A stretch of DNA of 38,420 nt from Opitutia bacterium (GCA_002730975.1 PCBO01000039.1:1-38420); one strand, 5' to 3'; positions 1 to 7,242 are shown, numbered from the stretch's first letter. Numbers and translations: made by a program. Notes: generated from the letters alone by a model not told the origin.

Positions 1-102
1 ATGGGCACGGAAACTTTAACTATACAAAATGATTGCCCGACAAACGCACAATTTGCCGACAAACTGAAAATGGGCACGGACTTTAACTATACACCATGTA
101 TA
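1..102. repeat. Degenerate direct repeat with a small palindrome at the left edge
   Basis: The 26 bases at 1-26 recur as 24 bases at 70-93; both copies begin ATGGGCACGG and end CTTTAACTATACA, with a two-base difference between them. The spacer also holds two related stretches (about 32-50 and 51-68), each with GCCGACAAAC or GCCCGACAAAC. The second copy runs into a perfect 6-bp inverted repeat, TATACA-CCA-TGTATA at 88-102, containing a TATAAT-like hexamer at 99-104. No gene covers it. It could be part of a dispersed intergenic repeat, the edge of a decayed mobile element, or a promoter region; the window edge prevents a choice. Confidence 0.6.
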
Positions 103-173
103 ATCGGATGGAGAAAGCTAAACTTTAGGCAAAGACCAAGAGGCAAAAAAGCGTCGTTGAAGGTGTAAATCGA

Positions 174-425
174 CTAGTTTCCTCGATTACGCGAAAACTT
201 GGATTGGAATTTTTCGACGCGACCTGCGGTATCTACAAAACGCTTCTCTCCAGTGTAAGCGGGATGTGAGTCCATAGTGACGTCACGAACAACCAGAGAA
301 TAATCAACCCCATCAAGATTGTCAGTCTTGCCAGAACTCATTGTCGAGCGGGTGTAAAATTTTTTACCGCTCGAAACATCTTTAAAGCAAACTGGATTCA
401 ACTGAGGGTGTAGGTCCTTCTTCAC
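174..425 (-). CDS. rpmE2: 50S ribosomal protein L31 type B
   Basis: An 83-residue protein of the large ribosomal subunit. The sequence carries the type B signature: KKDLHPQLNPVCFKDVSSG near the N-terminus, then TRSTMSS, and SHPAYTG followed by VDTAGRVEKF at the C-terminus. It lacks the zinc-binding cysteines of type A L31, having one isolated Cys. I place the start at the GTG at 425 because it gives the family's usual MKKDLHP N-terminus and has GGAG nine bases upstream; a TTG at 440 would add five residues. The L36 type B gene lies 47 bases upstream on the same strand, so the two probably form one unit. In bacteria studied so far such zinc-free paralogs are often made under zinc limitation under the repressor Zur; that role is inferred here. 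Confidence 0.93.
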   Translation of the reverse strand: MKKDLHPQLNPVCFKDVSSGKKFYTRSTMSSGKTDNLDGVDYSLVVRDVTMDSHPAYTGEKRFVDTAGRVEKFQSKFSRNRGN

Positions 426-472
426 AAATATTTTCTCCAAAAGGTTTGGGGGGAATGAGCAAATAGCAAGAA

Positions 473-598
473 TCAGCCCTGCCTTGCTTTGAAACGAGGA
501 TTGGATTTACAAATGACGTACAACCGGCCACGTCGGCGAACGACCTTGCAGTCAGGATGACGATTTTTTAATGTTTTGATTGATGAAACGACTTTCAT
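473..598 (-). CDS. rpmJ2: 50S ribosomal protein L36 type B
   Basis: A 41-residue ribosomal protein found by translating the minus strand between the L31 gene and the S18 gene. It begins [20 protein letters not shown] and continues [21 protein letters not shown], closely matching the type B L36 of Escherichia coli (YkgO). Only two cysteines remain, and the CCHC zinc ribbon of ordinary L36 is absent. It starts with ATG at 598 and stops with TGA at 473. Together with L31 type B downstream it reproduces the ykgM-ykgO pair known in gammaproteobacteria. No strong ribosome-binding site is seen. The 119-base gap to the divergent S18 gene probably holds its promoter; a TTGACG hexamer on the minus strand at 629-634 is a possible -35 element. 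Confidence 0.93.
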   Translation of the reverse strand: MKVVSSIKTLKNRHPDCKVVRRRGRLYVICKSNPRFKARQG

Positions 599-666
599 AA
601 AGATCAGAAAATATTAAACATGACTTCCCGTCAAGCCTCGAGACATCGTGTCGTGTAATATGCCGA

Positions 667-704
667 CTCATTTTTCAACTTGCCTTGAGTTGGGAAAAAA
701 TGAG
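667..704 (+). promoter_or_regulatory. Imperfect inverted repeat directly before rpsR
   Basis: CTCATTTTTCAACT at 667-680 faces AGTTGGGAAAAAATGAG at 688-704 across a seven-base loop (681-687). The arms pair along their length apart from a short bulge in the A/T tract. The element ends 13 bases before the rpsR start and just before its ribosome-binding site (AGAGG at 709-713). It could be an operator for the divergent ribosomal genes or an mRNA hairpin affecting S18 translation. It does not match a Zur box I can recognise. Confidence 0.45.
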
Positions 705-717
705 ATGAAAGAGGATT

Positions 718-921
718 ATGAATGAGCAATTAGCAGAAGAAGGCGAGTCCCGCCCAAAAAACCCAGAAGATATCACATTTCTCGATGCACAAGCATTGAG
801 TAAATTTGTTACGGATACCGGCAAGATATTGCCACGAAAGTATACAGGATTGACTCCCAAGCAGCAACGACGGATCTCTCGTACCGTAAAAACCTCCAGG
901 CATCTTTTGATCGTCAAGTAA
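718..921 (+). CDS. rpsR: 30S ribosomal protein S18, cysteine-less form
   Basis: A 67-residue small-subunit protein. The S18 core is clear from residue 18: DITFLDAQALSKFVTDTGK, then ILPRKYTGLTPKQQRRISR and a final TSRHLLIVK. The N-terminus (MNEQLAEEGESRPKNPE) is acidic and has no cysteine, so this is the form without the zinc-coordinating cysteines. The start ATG at 718 follows AGAGG at a good distance. It is divergent from the L36B-L31B pair, so three zinc-independent ribosomal proteins lie together. Whether this is the only S18 gene or a zinc-limitation paralog of a second copy cannot be told from the window; the usual partners rpsF and rplI are not next to it. Confidence 0.92.
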   Translation: MNEQLAEEGESRPKNPEDITFLDAQALSKFVTDTGKILPRKYTGLTPKQQRRISRTVKTSRHLLIVK

Positions 922-980
922 ACTTCTACCCAATTTGATTACCTAAGTCTTGTCGCCTAGTTGTGCAAAGGGACTTTGGC

Positions 981-1976
981 GTGAGTCCCGAGGATCTTTC
1001 TTGTGTTGTAAAAATACTTCTCTCGGGGCAAATAGTCGCATTACCGACAGAAACAGTATACGGACTTGCCTGTCTTGCACTTGATGAGTTCGCCGTTGCT
1101 AAAGTATACAAAGCTAAGCAAAGGCCCGCTAACGACCCCCTGATAATTCACGTATCGGACCTAAGAGAGACAAAGTTGGTATGCCGTCCAGACCAGAGGG
1201 CAATATCACTGATTGAGGCCTTCTGGCCCGGACCACTTACGCTTGTTTTACCAAAAAACAGGATTGTGCCGCCCATAGTCACCTCGGGTCTTTCCACGGT
1301 TGCCGTAAGATCACCTGCTCATCCAGTATTTCGGAAAGTGCTAAATTTGGTAAACGCTCCTCTTGCCGCTCCCAGCGCGAATCCATTTGGAAAAGTCAGT
1401 CCTACAAAAGCAGAACACATTAAGCAAAGTTTTGGCGATGAACATCCTCCTGTTGTTAATGGAGGACCAACACAAATAGGAATTGAATCTACCGTTGTAG
1501 ATTTATCCTCTAAACGCGCCCGGATTCTTCGTCCGGGTCCGATCGATGTTGATGCCATAAGCGCGATTCTCGGAGAAGAACTTGAAATTCCAAAAGTCAA
1601 CGGCACGTGCGATAAATTTAAAACTCCACTTTCTCCAGGGCTTTTAGCAAAGCACTATCAACCCGAATCACCCTTGCAAATTTTCAGCAACAACGAAGAT
1701 TTAATGGCTTACCTGAAATCAGAACCATCCATTCCTGCTGCAACGTACGTAATAACTCATTCCCCGTTAAATGAGATTTGCTTTCCTTCCAAGGGCTTAA
1801 AGTTCATGCATCTTTCTGAAACAGGTAACCCAGCAGAAATAGCAAAAAACTTTTTTGCTATTCTTAGGGAAGTCGACACACATTCACCTCCGCGAATCCT
1901 GTGCCCTCTTTTGCCTGATACGGGTATTGGTAGTGCCGTAAACGACCGATTAAGAAAAGCTTCGTACAAGGATTAG
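981..1976 (+). CDS. L-threonylcarbamoyladenylate synthase, Sua5 type
   Basis: This cytoplasmic enzyme makes threonylcarbamoyl-AMP from threonine, bicarbonate and ATP, the first step of the t6A modification at position 37 of ANN-decoding tRNAs. The YrdC/TsaC catalytic domain fills the first 200 residues: VALPTETVYGLAC, then KAKQRPANDPLIIHV, APSANPFGKVSPT and IESTVVDLSS. A C-terminal Sua5 domain follows, beginning near SPGLLAKHYQPE, so this is the long two-domain form (about 331 residues) rather than the short TsaC form. I prefer the GTG at 981, which has AAAGGGA seven bases upstream; a GTG at 963 would add six residues but lacks a ribosome-binding site. The gene begins 59 bases after rpsR. Confidence 0.92.
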   Translation: MSPEDLSCVVKILLSGQIVALPTETVYGLACLALDEFAVAKVYKAKQRPANDPLIIHVSDLRETKLVCRPDQRAISLIEAFWPGPLTLVLPKNRIVPPIVTSGLSTVAVRSPAHPVFRKVLNLVNAPLAAPSANPFGKVSPTKAEHIKQSFGDEHPPVVNGGPTQIGIESTVVDLSSKRARILRPGPIDVDAISAILGEELEIPKVNGTCDKFKTPLSPGLLAKHYQPESPLQIFSNNEDLMAYLKSEPSIPAATYVITHSPLNEICFPSKGLKFMHLSETGNPAEIAKNFFAILREVDTHSPPRILCPLLPDTGIGSAVNDRLRKASYKD

Positions 1977-2081
1977 CAAAACCTTTTAAAGTTTGGTCTT
2001 GTTTTCGTCGCTTCGCTGTCCAAAATAAAAAAATCAACACCCCTCCACGGCGAATTAAATTTCATTCAATTGCCCTTAATC

Positions 2082-3575
2082 ATGAAAAGATTCCTAAGAC
2101 ACTTCTGCTTACTAGCTTATTTCTGCATTTCTGGGAAAACGGGCCTGGCCCAAACCGATGAGCAACTGCGAGACCCCACATATCTTAGAATCCAGTACAA
2201 CCAGCTAGCGGACAAACACAACGCACTAATCGAAAAGGCTCAGACTCTTATGTCGAGCAAACAAGAACCTCCTCAAAGAGTCCAGACGAACTTAATTGAT
2301 CTTTCGTCAAGACTAAGAAACGAGTTCGAAAATAAACTTGATGCGGCCGAAACAAAAGTTGCTGAGCTTGAACTAAAGTTGAGTCGCACTACACGCGAAG
2401 AACAAAAACTCGCGAATGAGAATGCGATCTTGGAAGAAGCTAATGCGCGTTTGCGAAACCAGCTCAATATGGTGTCTGCCGAAGAGAGAGACTTGTTGGA
2501 CCGAAGCAAAGAGGTTGCTATGGATAACCGCAGGTTGATAATCAGACAAAAAAAAATGGATGCCACGGAAAGCCGTTTACTTGCCAAGCTACGCAATGAA
2601 GAAGCCTCAAACGAAAGCCTTAGGAGGAGGCTCGCGTCCAACGAAGAAGATTTCAGAGCTATTCAATCAGAAAACAAAAAATTATCTGCAGAGGTTGTCA
2701 GTCTCGAAGAAACCGAAAAAGACCTCAGTGATAAAATAGCCCGCAACGAATTGTTGCGACAAGATCTCGCCGACCGTGTAACCGAACTTGACTTAGCCAA
2801 AGGTGAACTTTCCCGAAGATCTGAACAACTCGGAGGGAATGCAAAACAACTTAAAGCTGAGCTACTTGACCTCAATGGAATGAACACACGAATCGAGGGA
2901 GAAAAATCGATACTCACAGATCGCCTATCAGCTTTACAGGCAGAAAACACAACCCTCAAGGAAGAGAATCGAAATCACTCGACAGATTCTGAAATACTGC
3001 AGGAGCAATTAACCGATCTTCGTTCAGAGTTGACTGCCCTTGAATCACAAGAAAACCGACTCGCTGATCAGTTGTCAGGATTTCAAGACGCAAATAACTT
3101 GCTCCACCAAAAAACAAAAAAACTAGAATCAGAAAGATCCGATATGGATACAGCTGTTAAATTGATGGATCTTGAACTTCAGGAGTTGACGGGAAGTGAA
3201 CAAGCCAACATCTCAAAGCTTCGCAAAATTGATTCTGAAAACAAAGAGCTTGCAAACGAAGTTGCCAATCTAGCTGATGACCGAAATTCACTTCGAAATG
3301 AAACCGAAAGTCTCAAAACACAGCTAGCGCAACGAACAGCCAACGAGCAATTACTTGCCGATCAAATTCAAGATATGGAAGCTGATAATTTAACTCTCCG
3401 AAGCAAGCTATTGAACATTAGGAACATCGAAGATGACTACCGACGTAAGATTGAAGGTTTAGCGCGCAAGAACGAAACTCTTCTTTCCCAGCTTTCGCTG
3501 ACTAAAGAACAGCGTATCCGCTTGAGAAATGCCATTATCGGGACGATCGATGATCACGATCAAAGAATTGATTAA
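2082..3575 (+). CDS. Exported coiled-coil protein of unknown function
   Basis: I do not recognise a family. The 497-residue product starts with a signal-peptide-like segment (MKRFLRHFCLLAYFCISG, then a likely cleavage after GLAQ). Nearly everything else is heptad-rich and charged (long runs of Glu, Leu, Lys, Asn and Arg; phrases such as ENxxLxxE repeat), which predicts a long parallel coiled coil from about residue 40 to the end. No membrane anchor or enzymatic motif is visible. The ATG at 2082 is preferred to an upstream in-frame TTG at 2070. A run of nine A residues at 2548-2556 lies inside the coding region. The gene converges on accA. Likely a periplasmic or surface structural protein; database hits to myosin-like or SMC proteins would only reflect the coiled coil. 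Confidence 0.85.
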   Translation: MKRFLRHFCLLAYFCISGKTGLAQTDEQLRDPTYLRIQYNQLADKHNALIEKAQTLMSSKQEPPQRVQTNLIDLSSRLRNEFENKLDAAETKVAELELKLSRTTREEQKLANENAILEEANARLRNQLNMVSAEERDLLDRSKEVAMDNRRLIIRQKKMDATESRLLAKLRNEEASNESLRRRLASNEEDFRAIQSENKKLSAEVVSLEETEKDLSDKIARNELLRQDLADRVTELDLAKGELSRRSEQLGGNAKQLKAELLDLNGMNTRIEGEKSILTDRLSALQAENTTLKEENRNHSTDSEILQEQLTDLRSELTALESQENRLADQLSGFQDANNLLHQKTKKLESERSDMDTAVKLMDLELQELTGSEQANISKLRKIDSENKELANEVANLADDRNSLRNETESLKTQLAQRTANEQLLADQIQDMEADNLTLRSKLLNIRNIEDDYRRKIEGLARKNETLLSQLSLTKEQRIRLRNAIIGTIDDHDQRID

Positions 3576-3595
3576 ACTTTTCTAGTTAAGCAGAC

Positions 3596-3620
3596 TTGCT
3601 CACGGACTAAGGCCGTGCAA
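3596..3620. terminator. Possible hairpin terminator between convergent genes
   Basis: TTGC(TC)ACGG at 3596-3605 pairs with CCGTGCAA at 3613-3620 around a seven-base loop, giving eight base pairs with a two-base bulge. It lies in the 106-base gap between the coiled-coil gene and accA, which converge. There is no U-tract, so an intrinsic terminator is only a possibility. Confidence 0.3.
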
Positions 3621-3681
3621 ATAGCGCTGCTCCTACCCCTCAAAGCTTAAAGGAGGAAATTAAGAGGTTACGAAAATCGAA

Positions 3682-4653
3682 TTACTCCGAGAAAACTCCC
3701 ATACCCCTAAATTTGGCATAACGAGTTTCAAGCAACTGTTCAGGAGCAAGTCCCCGCAATTCATCAAGTGCTAAATGAAGCGCTTTCCTTAAGGACTCTG
3801 CAGTAAAATCCCAATCTCGATGAGCACCGCCTAAAGGTTCCGGCAAAACAGCATCCACAACGCCTAATTCGAGCAAATCCTTGGGACTAAGTCGAAGAGC
3901 ACCTGCAGCATCAGCAGCATGCTTACGGTCTTTCCATAATATTGCCGCACACCCCTCGGGCGAGATAACAGAATAATAAGCGTTTTCAAAAATCAGCACT
4001 TGATCCGCAACGGCGATTCCGAGTGCACCACCTGAGCCTCCTTCCCCAATCACAATTGCAACGACCGGCACCTGCAACGCTACCATTTCCTTAATATTCA
4101 CCGCGATAGCTTCCGCCACATGTCGTTCCTCTGCGCCAACTCCAGGATAAGCCCCCGGAGTATCAATTAAAGCCACCACCGGCATGGAAAACTTTTCTGC
4201 CATCTTCATTAAACGCAAAGCTTTGCGATAACCCTCCGGATTTGGGCAACCGAAATTACGTTTCAAATTCTCCTCGGTATCTCGCCCCTTCTGCTGACCG
4301 ATCAACATGATGCTACTGCCGTCGAACTTAGCCGGCCCACCCACCATCGCAGAATCTTCTCCGAAAGTACGATCACCATGCAATTCCTCGAAATCATCGA
4401 ATACTCTCTCAACGAGATCCAAAGTGTAGGGACGATTAGGATGTCTCGAAATTTGAATTTTTTGCCACGGGGTCAGCTTCGAATAAATGTCTCGCTTCGC
4501 CGTTTCTATCTCGGCTTCAATAACCTTGGCGGCAGTGGAAACACGGCCGGGGTCGACTTCGGATTTACGAGAGGACTCAAGCAGTTCCTCCAATTGGCTT
4601 TCCAAATCACGTAGAGGTTTCTCAAAATCGAGCGTATGCACTTTTTTTTCCAT
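3682..4653 (-). CDS. accA: Acetyl-CoA carboxylase carboxyltransferase subunit alpha
   Basis: This is one half of the carboxyltransferase that moves the carboxyl group from biotin to acetyl-CoA, giving malonyl-CoA for fatty-acid synthesis; AccD is the partner. At 323 residues the length is normal. Family motifs are clear: the N-terminal helix (LDFEKPLRDLESQLEEL), LTPWQKIQISRHPNRPYTLD, FEELHGDRTFGED, GGPAKFDG, the FGCPNPEGYRKALRLM segment, DTPGAYPGVGAEERHVAEAI, GEGGSGGALGIAVAD and YYSVISPEGCAAILWKD. The start ATG at 4653 is 56 bases from the divergent small gene at 4710. accD, accB and accC are not in the window. Confidence 0.97.
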   Translation of the reverse strand: MEKKVHTLDFEKPLRDLESQLEELLESSRKSEVDPGRVSTAAKVIEAEIETAKRDIYSKLTPWQKIQISRHPNRPYTLDLVERVFDDFEELHGDRTFGEDSAMVGGPAKFDGSSIMLIGQQKGRDTEENLKRNFGCPNPEGYRKALRLMKMAEKFSMPVVALIDTPGAYPGVGAEERHVAEAIAVNIKEMVALQVPVVAIVIGEGGSGGALGIAVADQVLIFENAYYSVISPEGCAAILWKDRKHAADAAGALRLSPKDLLELGVVDAVLPEPLGGAHRDWDFTAESLRKALHLALDELRGLAPEQLLETRYAKFRGMGVFSE

Positions 4654-4709
4654 CAGTAAAAACTCTTAAAAGGTAAGCTTGCCGAACGTCTACAGGTCGG
4701 AAGAAATGT

Positions 4710-4970
4710 TTGTTGGTGAAATTTCAACTTCAACGCAAAGGGAAATTAAAGATTAAAACTTTAGCGCCATTTAAAATCCTTAGAAAAAGGATAGATTTTT
4801 TTTTTGATTTAGCGAGCGGGAACTGGATTGCTTTAAATACTCCAAACGATCGGCCACTTTTTTTAAACAATATAATAGGTGCCGAACGAGCTAACGAAGA
4901 AGGGAATTGGATAGAGAGATTCACATCCGCGGGCTATTACACTATTCAGAAGTTAACCGAAAGAGACTAA
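4710..4970 (+). CDS. Small hypothetical protein, uncertain start
   Basis: I do not recognise this 86-codon open frame. Its C-terminal two thirds look protein-like (SGNWIALNTPNDRPLFLNN, then GAERANEEGNWIERF), while the N-terminus is a basic stretch. No ATG is available in frame: starts could be TTG at 4710 or 4713, or GTG at 4716, with GGAAG at 4699-4703. An ATG at 4706 opens a different frame that stops after 16 codons. A run of ten T residues at 4796-4805 interrupts the coding stretch. It is divergent from accA and its stop abuts the convergent gene at 4971. It may be a real small gene, or a gene damaged by a frameshift near its start. Confidence 0.4.
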   Translation: MLVKFQLQRKGKLKIKTLAPFKILRKRIDFFFDLASGNWIALNTPNDRPLFLNNIIGAERANEEGNWIERFTSAGYYTIQKLTERD

Positions 4971-5153
4971 TCAGGATTGAAAAATGTATTTGGGACAAAT
5001 CGAAAAATTGGAATAATTCAAATAGATGACTGAAAGTAAAGCGATTGCAGCCAGTAGCAATGCCGATATGCTGAACAGCCACCCTGAAGCAAACGTCAGC
5101 AAGAGTTTGGAAGAATACATCTCCTTAAAAAAATCACTTGGCTTAAAATTCAT
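4971..5153 (-). CDS. Small one-helix membrane protein
   Basis: A 60-residue product with a single hydrophobic helix at about residues 17-45 (KLLLTFASGWLFSISALLLA and onward), a short N-terminus (MNFKPSDFFKEMYS) and a short tail with one Cys. I recognise no family. The ATG at 5153 has AGGA five bases upstream, which decides the start over an upstream in-frame ATG at 5207 that would run into the preceding gene. It lies 29 bases downstream of the TPR gene on the same strand, so the two are probably co-transcribed. It may anchor or accompany the TPR protein; that is only inference from position. Confidence 0.65.
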   Translation of the reverse strand: MNFKPSDFFKEMYSSKLLLTFASGWLFSISALLLAAIALLSVIYLNYSNFSICPKYIFQS

Positions 5154-5182
5154 TTTATTCCTGCAGTCAAAACTCGACAATT

Positions 5183-5518
5183 TCAATCCTTGAGCTCCTC
5201 TTTCCATCCAAGGATTCGAGCTTCAGCAGTTGCCTTCTCGGCACCCTCCTTATCTCCTTTCGCTACTAAAATGCGAGAAAGGCTCACCTTGGCAGTCAAA
5301 TCTTCAGGGGCTATCACTAAAGCTTTTTCACAGGCAGTATGAGCACCAGTCAAATCCTGCCTGGCCAAACGAACTTCGGCTAAAGCTCTCCAGGCATCAA
5401 GGCAATCGCGATCCAAATTCACGGCATTCATTAATTTGCCCTCGGCAACCTCTTCTTCACCCAGAGAAAAATCTAGGATCGCCTCCTCCACCAAATCAAT
5501 TGGGTCAAAATTTTCCAT
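5183..5518 (-). CDS. Small TPR-repeat protein
   Basis: A 111-residue acidic protein made almost entirely of helical repeats. Two to three tetratricopeptide units are visible: residues about 12-38 (ILDFSLGEEEVAEGKLMNAV), 39-72 (DAWRALAEVRLARQDLTGAH) and 73-105 (TAKVSLSRILVAKGDKEGAE), with the expected Ala, Gly and aliphatic spacing. No signal peptide or membrane helix is seen, so it should be a cytoplasmic protein-protein adaptor. Its partner is unknown. The following 60-residue membrane protein is its likely operon mate. It is divergent from the zinc-ribbon gene at 5630. Confidence 0.85.
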   Translation of the reverse strand: MENFDPIDLVEEAILDFSLGEEEVAEGKLMNAVNLDRDCLDAWRALAEVRLARQDLTGAHTACEKALVIAPEDLTAKVSLSRILVAKGDKEGAEKATAEARILGWKEELKD

Positions 5519-5629
5519 TAAAAGTAAGATTTCAGTGCTGGTAGCATAGGGGCAAGAATAAAATCAGATCACAAAGAGCCAAGGATCTTCTAAAACGTAA
5601 TTGTCTTGTCCCAATGACAGCTGGGGTTC

Positions 5630-6385
5630 ATGTTCAGTCTTCGTAAACAACCCTCGCACCCTCAAACGATGCTATTCGAAGAACCTGAATTTCAAGCACT
5701 ACTTCTCCTACACGGCAGAGACCGCAGAAAAATTGGTACAGAGATAGAGCTCAGGGATTTGCCTAAAGTCCGCGAGATGCTTGAAAATAAAATCAAGATC
5801 GAAAAAGAAACCATTGCATCTGCTCAAATAGAACTCCGCGAACTCGAAACAAAGGCAAATAGCTTGGAAACCCTAATCGCTTCTATCGAAACCAAGATAT
5901 CACAGCAAAAAACCAAGCAACTTAAGGTCAAGCGACAAGAAGAATACCAAGCCCTCGAAAATGAAATCAAAGGGCTACAGGAAGAGATGTGCTCAAACGA
6001 GGACGAACAATTGGAAACCCTAATGAAAGTGGATGACGCCCGCGCCACATTAGTCATCGCAGAGGGTAAACACACAGATCGAGTTCACTCTTTGGAAAGG
6101 CAATTGGAGGAACTCAATGAAAGGGGAAAGCTTCTTCAAGAAGAAATTGTTGTACTCGAAAACGAAATTAAAGCATCCAGTGAGGAAATGGAACCAACAT
6201 TCCTTCGCCAGTACGAGCACGTGAAAAAGGTTGTTCGACGACCTCCCTATGTAGTTCCCGTGGATGATCAAAAATGCTCGGGTTGCAACCTTCGAGTATC
6301 AAACGACATCGTCTCCTCCATTTTAGTTGAAGAAAAACTAACCATTTGCGACCAATGCGGTCGGGTTGTCTACATCGAAAGATGA
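5630..6385 (+). CDS. Coiled-coil protein with C-terminal C4 zinc ribbon (COG1579, CdsZ-like)
   Basis: A 251-residue cytoplasmic protein. Residues about 35-205 form an antiparallel coiled-coil hairpin rich in Glu, Lys and Leu, with the family-typical KRQEEYQALENEIKGLQEEM segment at its first turn. The C-terminus is a zinc ribbon with cysteines at 216, 219, 240 and 243 (CSGC and CDQC). This is the architecture of COG1579/DUF164 proteins, whose chlamydial member CT398 (CdsZ) binds sigma-54 and secretion components; the role in free-living bacteria is unsettled. ATG at 5630 is the listed start; an in-frame ATG at 5669 begins MLFEEPEFQALLLL and is a credible alternative. The gene ends nine bases before the RNase P RNA. 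Confidence 0.88.
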   Translation: MFSLRKQPSHPQTMLFEEPEFQALLLLHGRDRRKIGTEIELRDLPKVREMLENKIKIEKETIASAQIELRELETKANSLETLIASIETKISQQKTKQLKVKRQEEYQALENEIKGLQEEMCSNEDEQLETLMKVDDARATLVIAEGKHTDRVHSLERQLEELNERGKLLQEEIVVLENEIKASSEEMEPTFLRQYEHVKKVVRRPPYVVPVDDQKCSGCNLRVSNDIVSSILVEEKLTICDQCGRVVYIER

Positions 6386-6393
6386 ATCACATT

Positions 6394-6781
6394 TTCCGGG
6401 AAGCGGTCATTCGCTCCAGAGTTTTCGGACTCCGGAGAGGAAAGTCCGGACATCACAGGGTAGGATTCCCCACGAAAGCGGGGGGAACTCGCTTAAATAC
6501 GAGTTCACGGCTAGTGCCACAGAAAACATACCGCCTTCTTCGGAAGGCAAGGGTGAAAAGGTGGGGTAAGAGCCTACCGCCGCAAGGGCAACCGAGCGGG
6601 CAAGGTAAACCCAATCCGATGCAAGACGAAATAGGGAACTGGGCGGCCCGTCCATCAGTTCCGGGTACGTCGCACCCCGCTTTGGCGGGGACCGAGGTTT
6701 TCTCGGTAGATGAATGAATGACTACAGCGATTTTCGTTCGAAAAGCCGCCGTAACAGAATCCGGCTTACAGCTTCCCGGAA
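6394..6781 (+). ncRNA. rnpB: RNase P RNA, bacterial class A
   Basis: This is the catalytic RNA of RNase P, which trims the 5' leader of precursor tRNAs. The terminal P1 helix is visible as TTCCGGGAAGC at 6394-6404 pairing with GCTTCCCGGAA at 6771-6781. Conserved blocks occur in order: GAGGAAAGTCCGGACATCAC near 6437, AGTGCCACAGAAAACATACC near 6513, AAGGGTGAAAAGGTGGGGTA near 6548 followed by AAGAGCCTACCGC, and near the 3' end AGATGAATGAATGACTAC with ACAGAATCCGGCTTA. The order and length fit class A. Open frames across it are artefacts. Exact ends are estimated from P1. Confidence 0.96.
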
Positions 6782-6843
6782 TCCATTTGAAAGTCAGCTT
6801 TACCATTGACTACTAAGGAAGAATAGCCAATTTAGATTAACTT

Positions 6844-7242
6844 ATGGCAAATACTAAGTCAGCATCAAAGAACGCCCGTAAAAGCATTGCTCGCTTTGAG
6901 CGAAACCGTGCGGTAAAAAGCAAGCTCAAGACTTTGGAAAAAAAGTTTCTTTCATCCTTGGAATCCAAAGATGGCGAAGAGACTCGAGAACATGCCAGAA
7001 TATTTATTTCCGCTTTGGACAAAGCGGCTAAAGGTGCGTTGGTGCATCGCAACAAGGTGGCTCGTAAAAAAGCTTCGATAGCTAAGGCAATAAGTGGAAT
7101 TAAATCTGGAGCGAAATCCGCAAAAGCTCCCGCCAAAGGAAAATCTGGAGCGAAATCCACAAAAGCTCCCGCCAAAGTAAAGTCTGGAGCGAAATCCACA
7201 AAAGCTTCCGCTAAAGAAAAGTCCTCCGAGGAAACGACGTAA
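6844..7242 (+). CDS. rpsT: 30S ribosomal protein S20 with a repeat-extended C-terminus
   Basis: S20 binds 16S rRNA in the small subunit. Residues 1-86 are the normal protein: MANTKSASKNARKSIARFER, then RAVKSKLKTLEKKF and the C-terminal helix HRNKVARKKASIAKAI. Ordinary S20 ends near there. This one continues for 46 residues as three 13-residue units of the type KSGAKSTKAPAKV followed by EKSSEETT. The tail is Lys/Ala/Ser/Pro rich, resembling histone H1-like or other nucleic-acid-binding tails, and should be disordered. It begins 62 bases after the RNase P RNA. The ATG has no strong ribosome-binding site (TTAGATTAACTT precedes it), which is common for S20. Confidence 0.95.
   Translation: MANTKSASKNARKSIARFERNRAVKSKLKTLEKKFLSSLESKDGEETREHARIFISALDKAAKGALVHRNKVARKKASIAKAISGIKSGAKSAKAPAKGKSGAKSTKAPAKVKSGAKSTKASAKEKSSEETT
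7102..7218 (+). repeat. Three tandem 39-bp units in the 3' end of rpsT
   Basis: Units at 7102-7140, 7141-7179 and 7180-7218 share AAATCTGGAGCGAAATCC or a one-base variant and the following AAAGCTCCCGCCAAAG core, with few substitutions. The period is a multiple of three, so unit gain or loss keeps the frame and changes only the length of the basic S20 tail. Confidence 0.92.

Noticed and set aside
2548..2556. A9 tract in the coiled-coil gene as a programmed frameshift site
   Set aside because: The frame is intact across it and A-rich tracts are expected in Lys/Gln/Asn-rich coding sequence; no downstream stimulatory structure or alternative product is evident.
6346..6806. Several open frames on both strands over the RNase P RNA
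   Set aside because: The region has the conserved RNase P RNA blocks and the closing P1 helix, which explains it fully.
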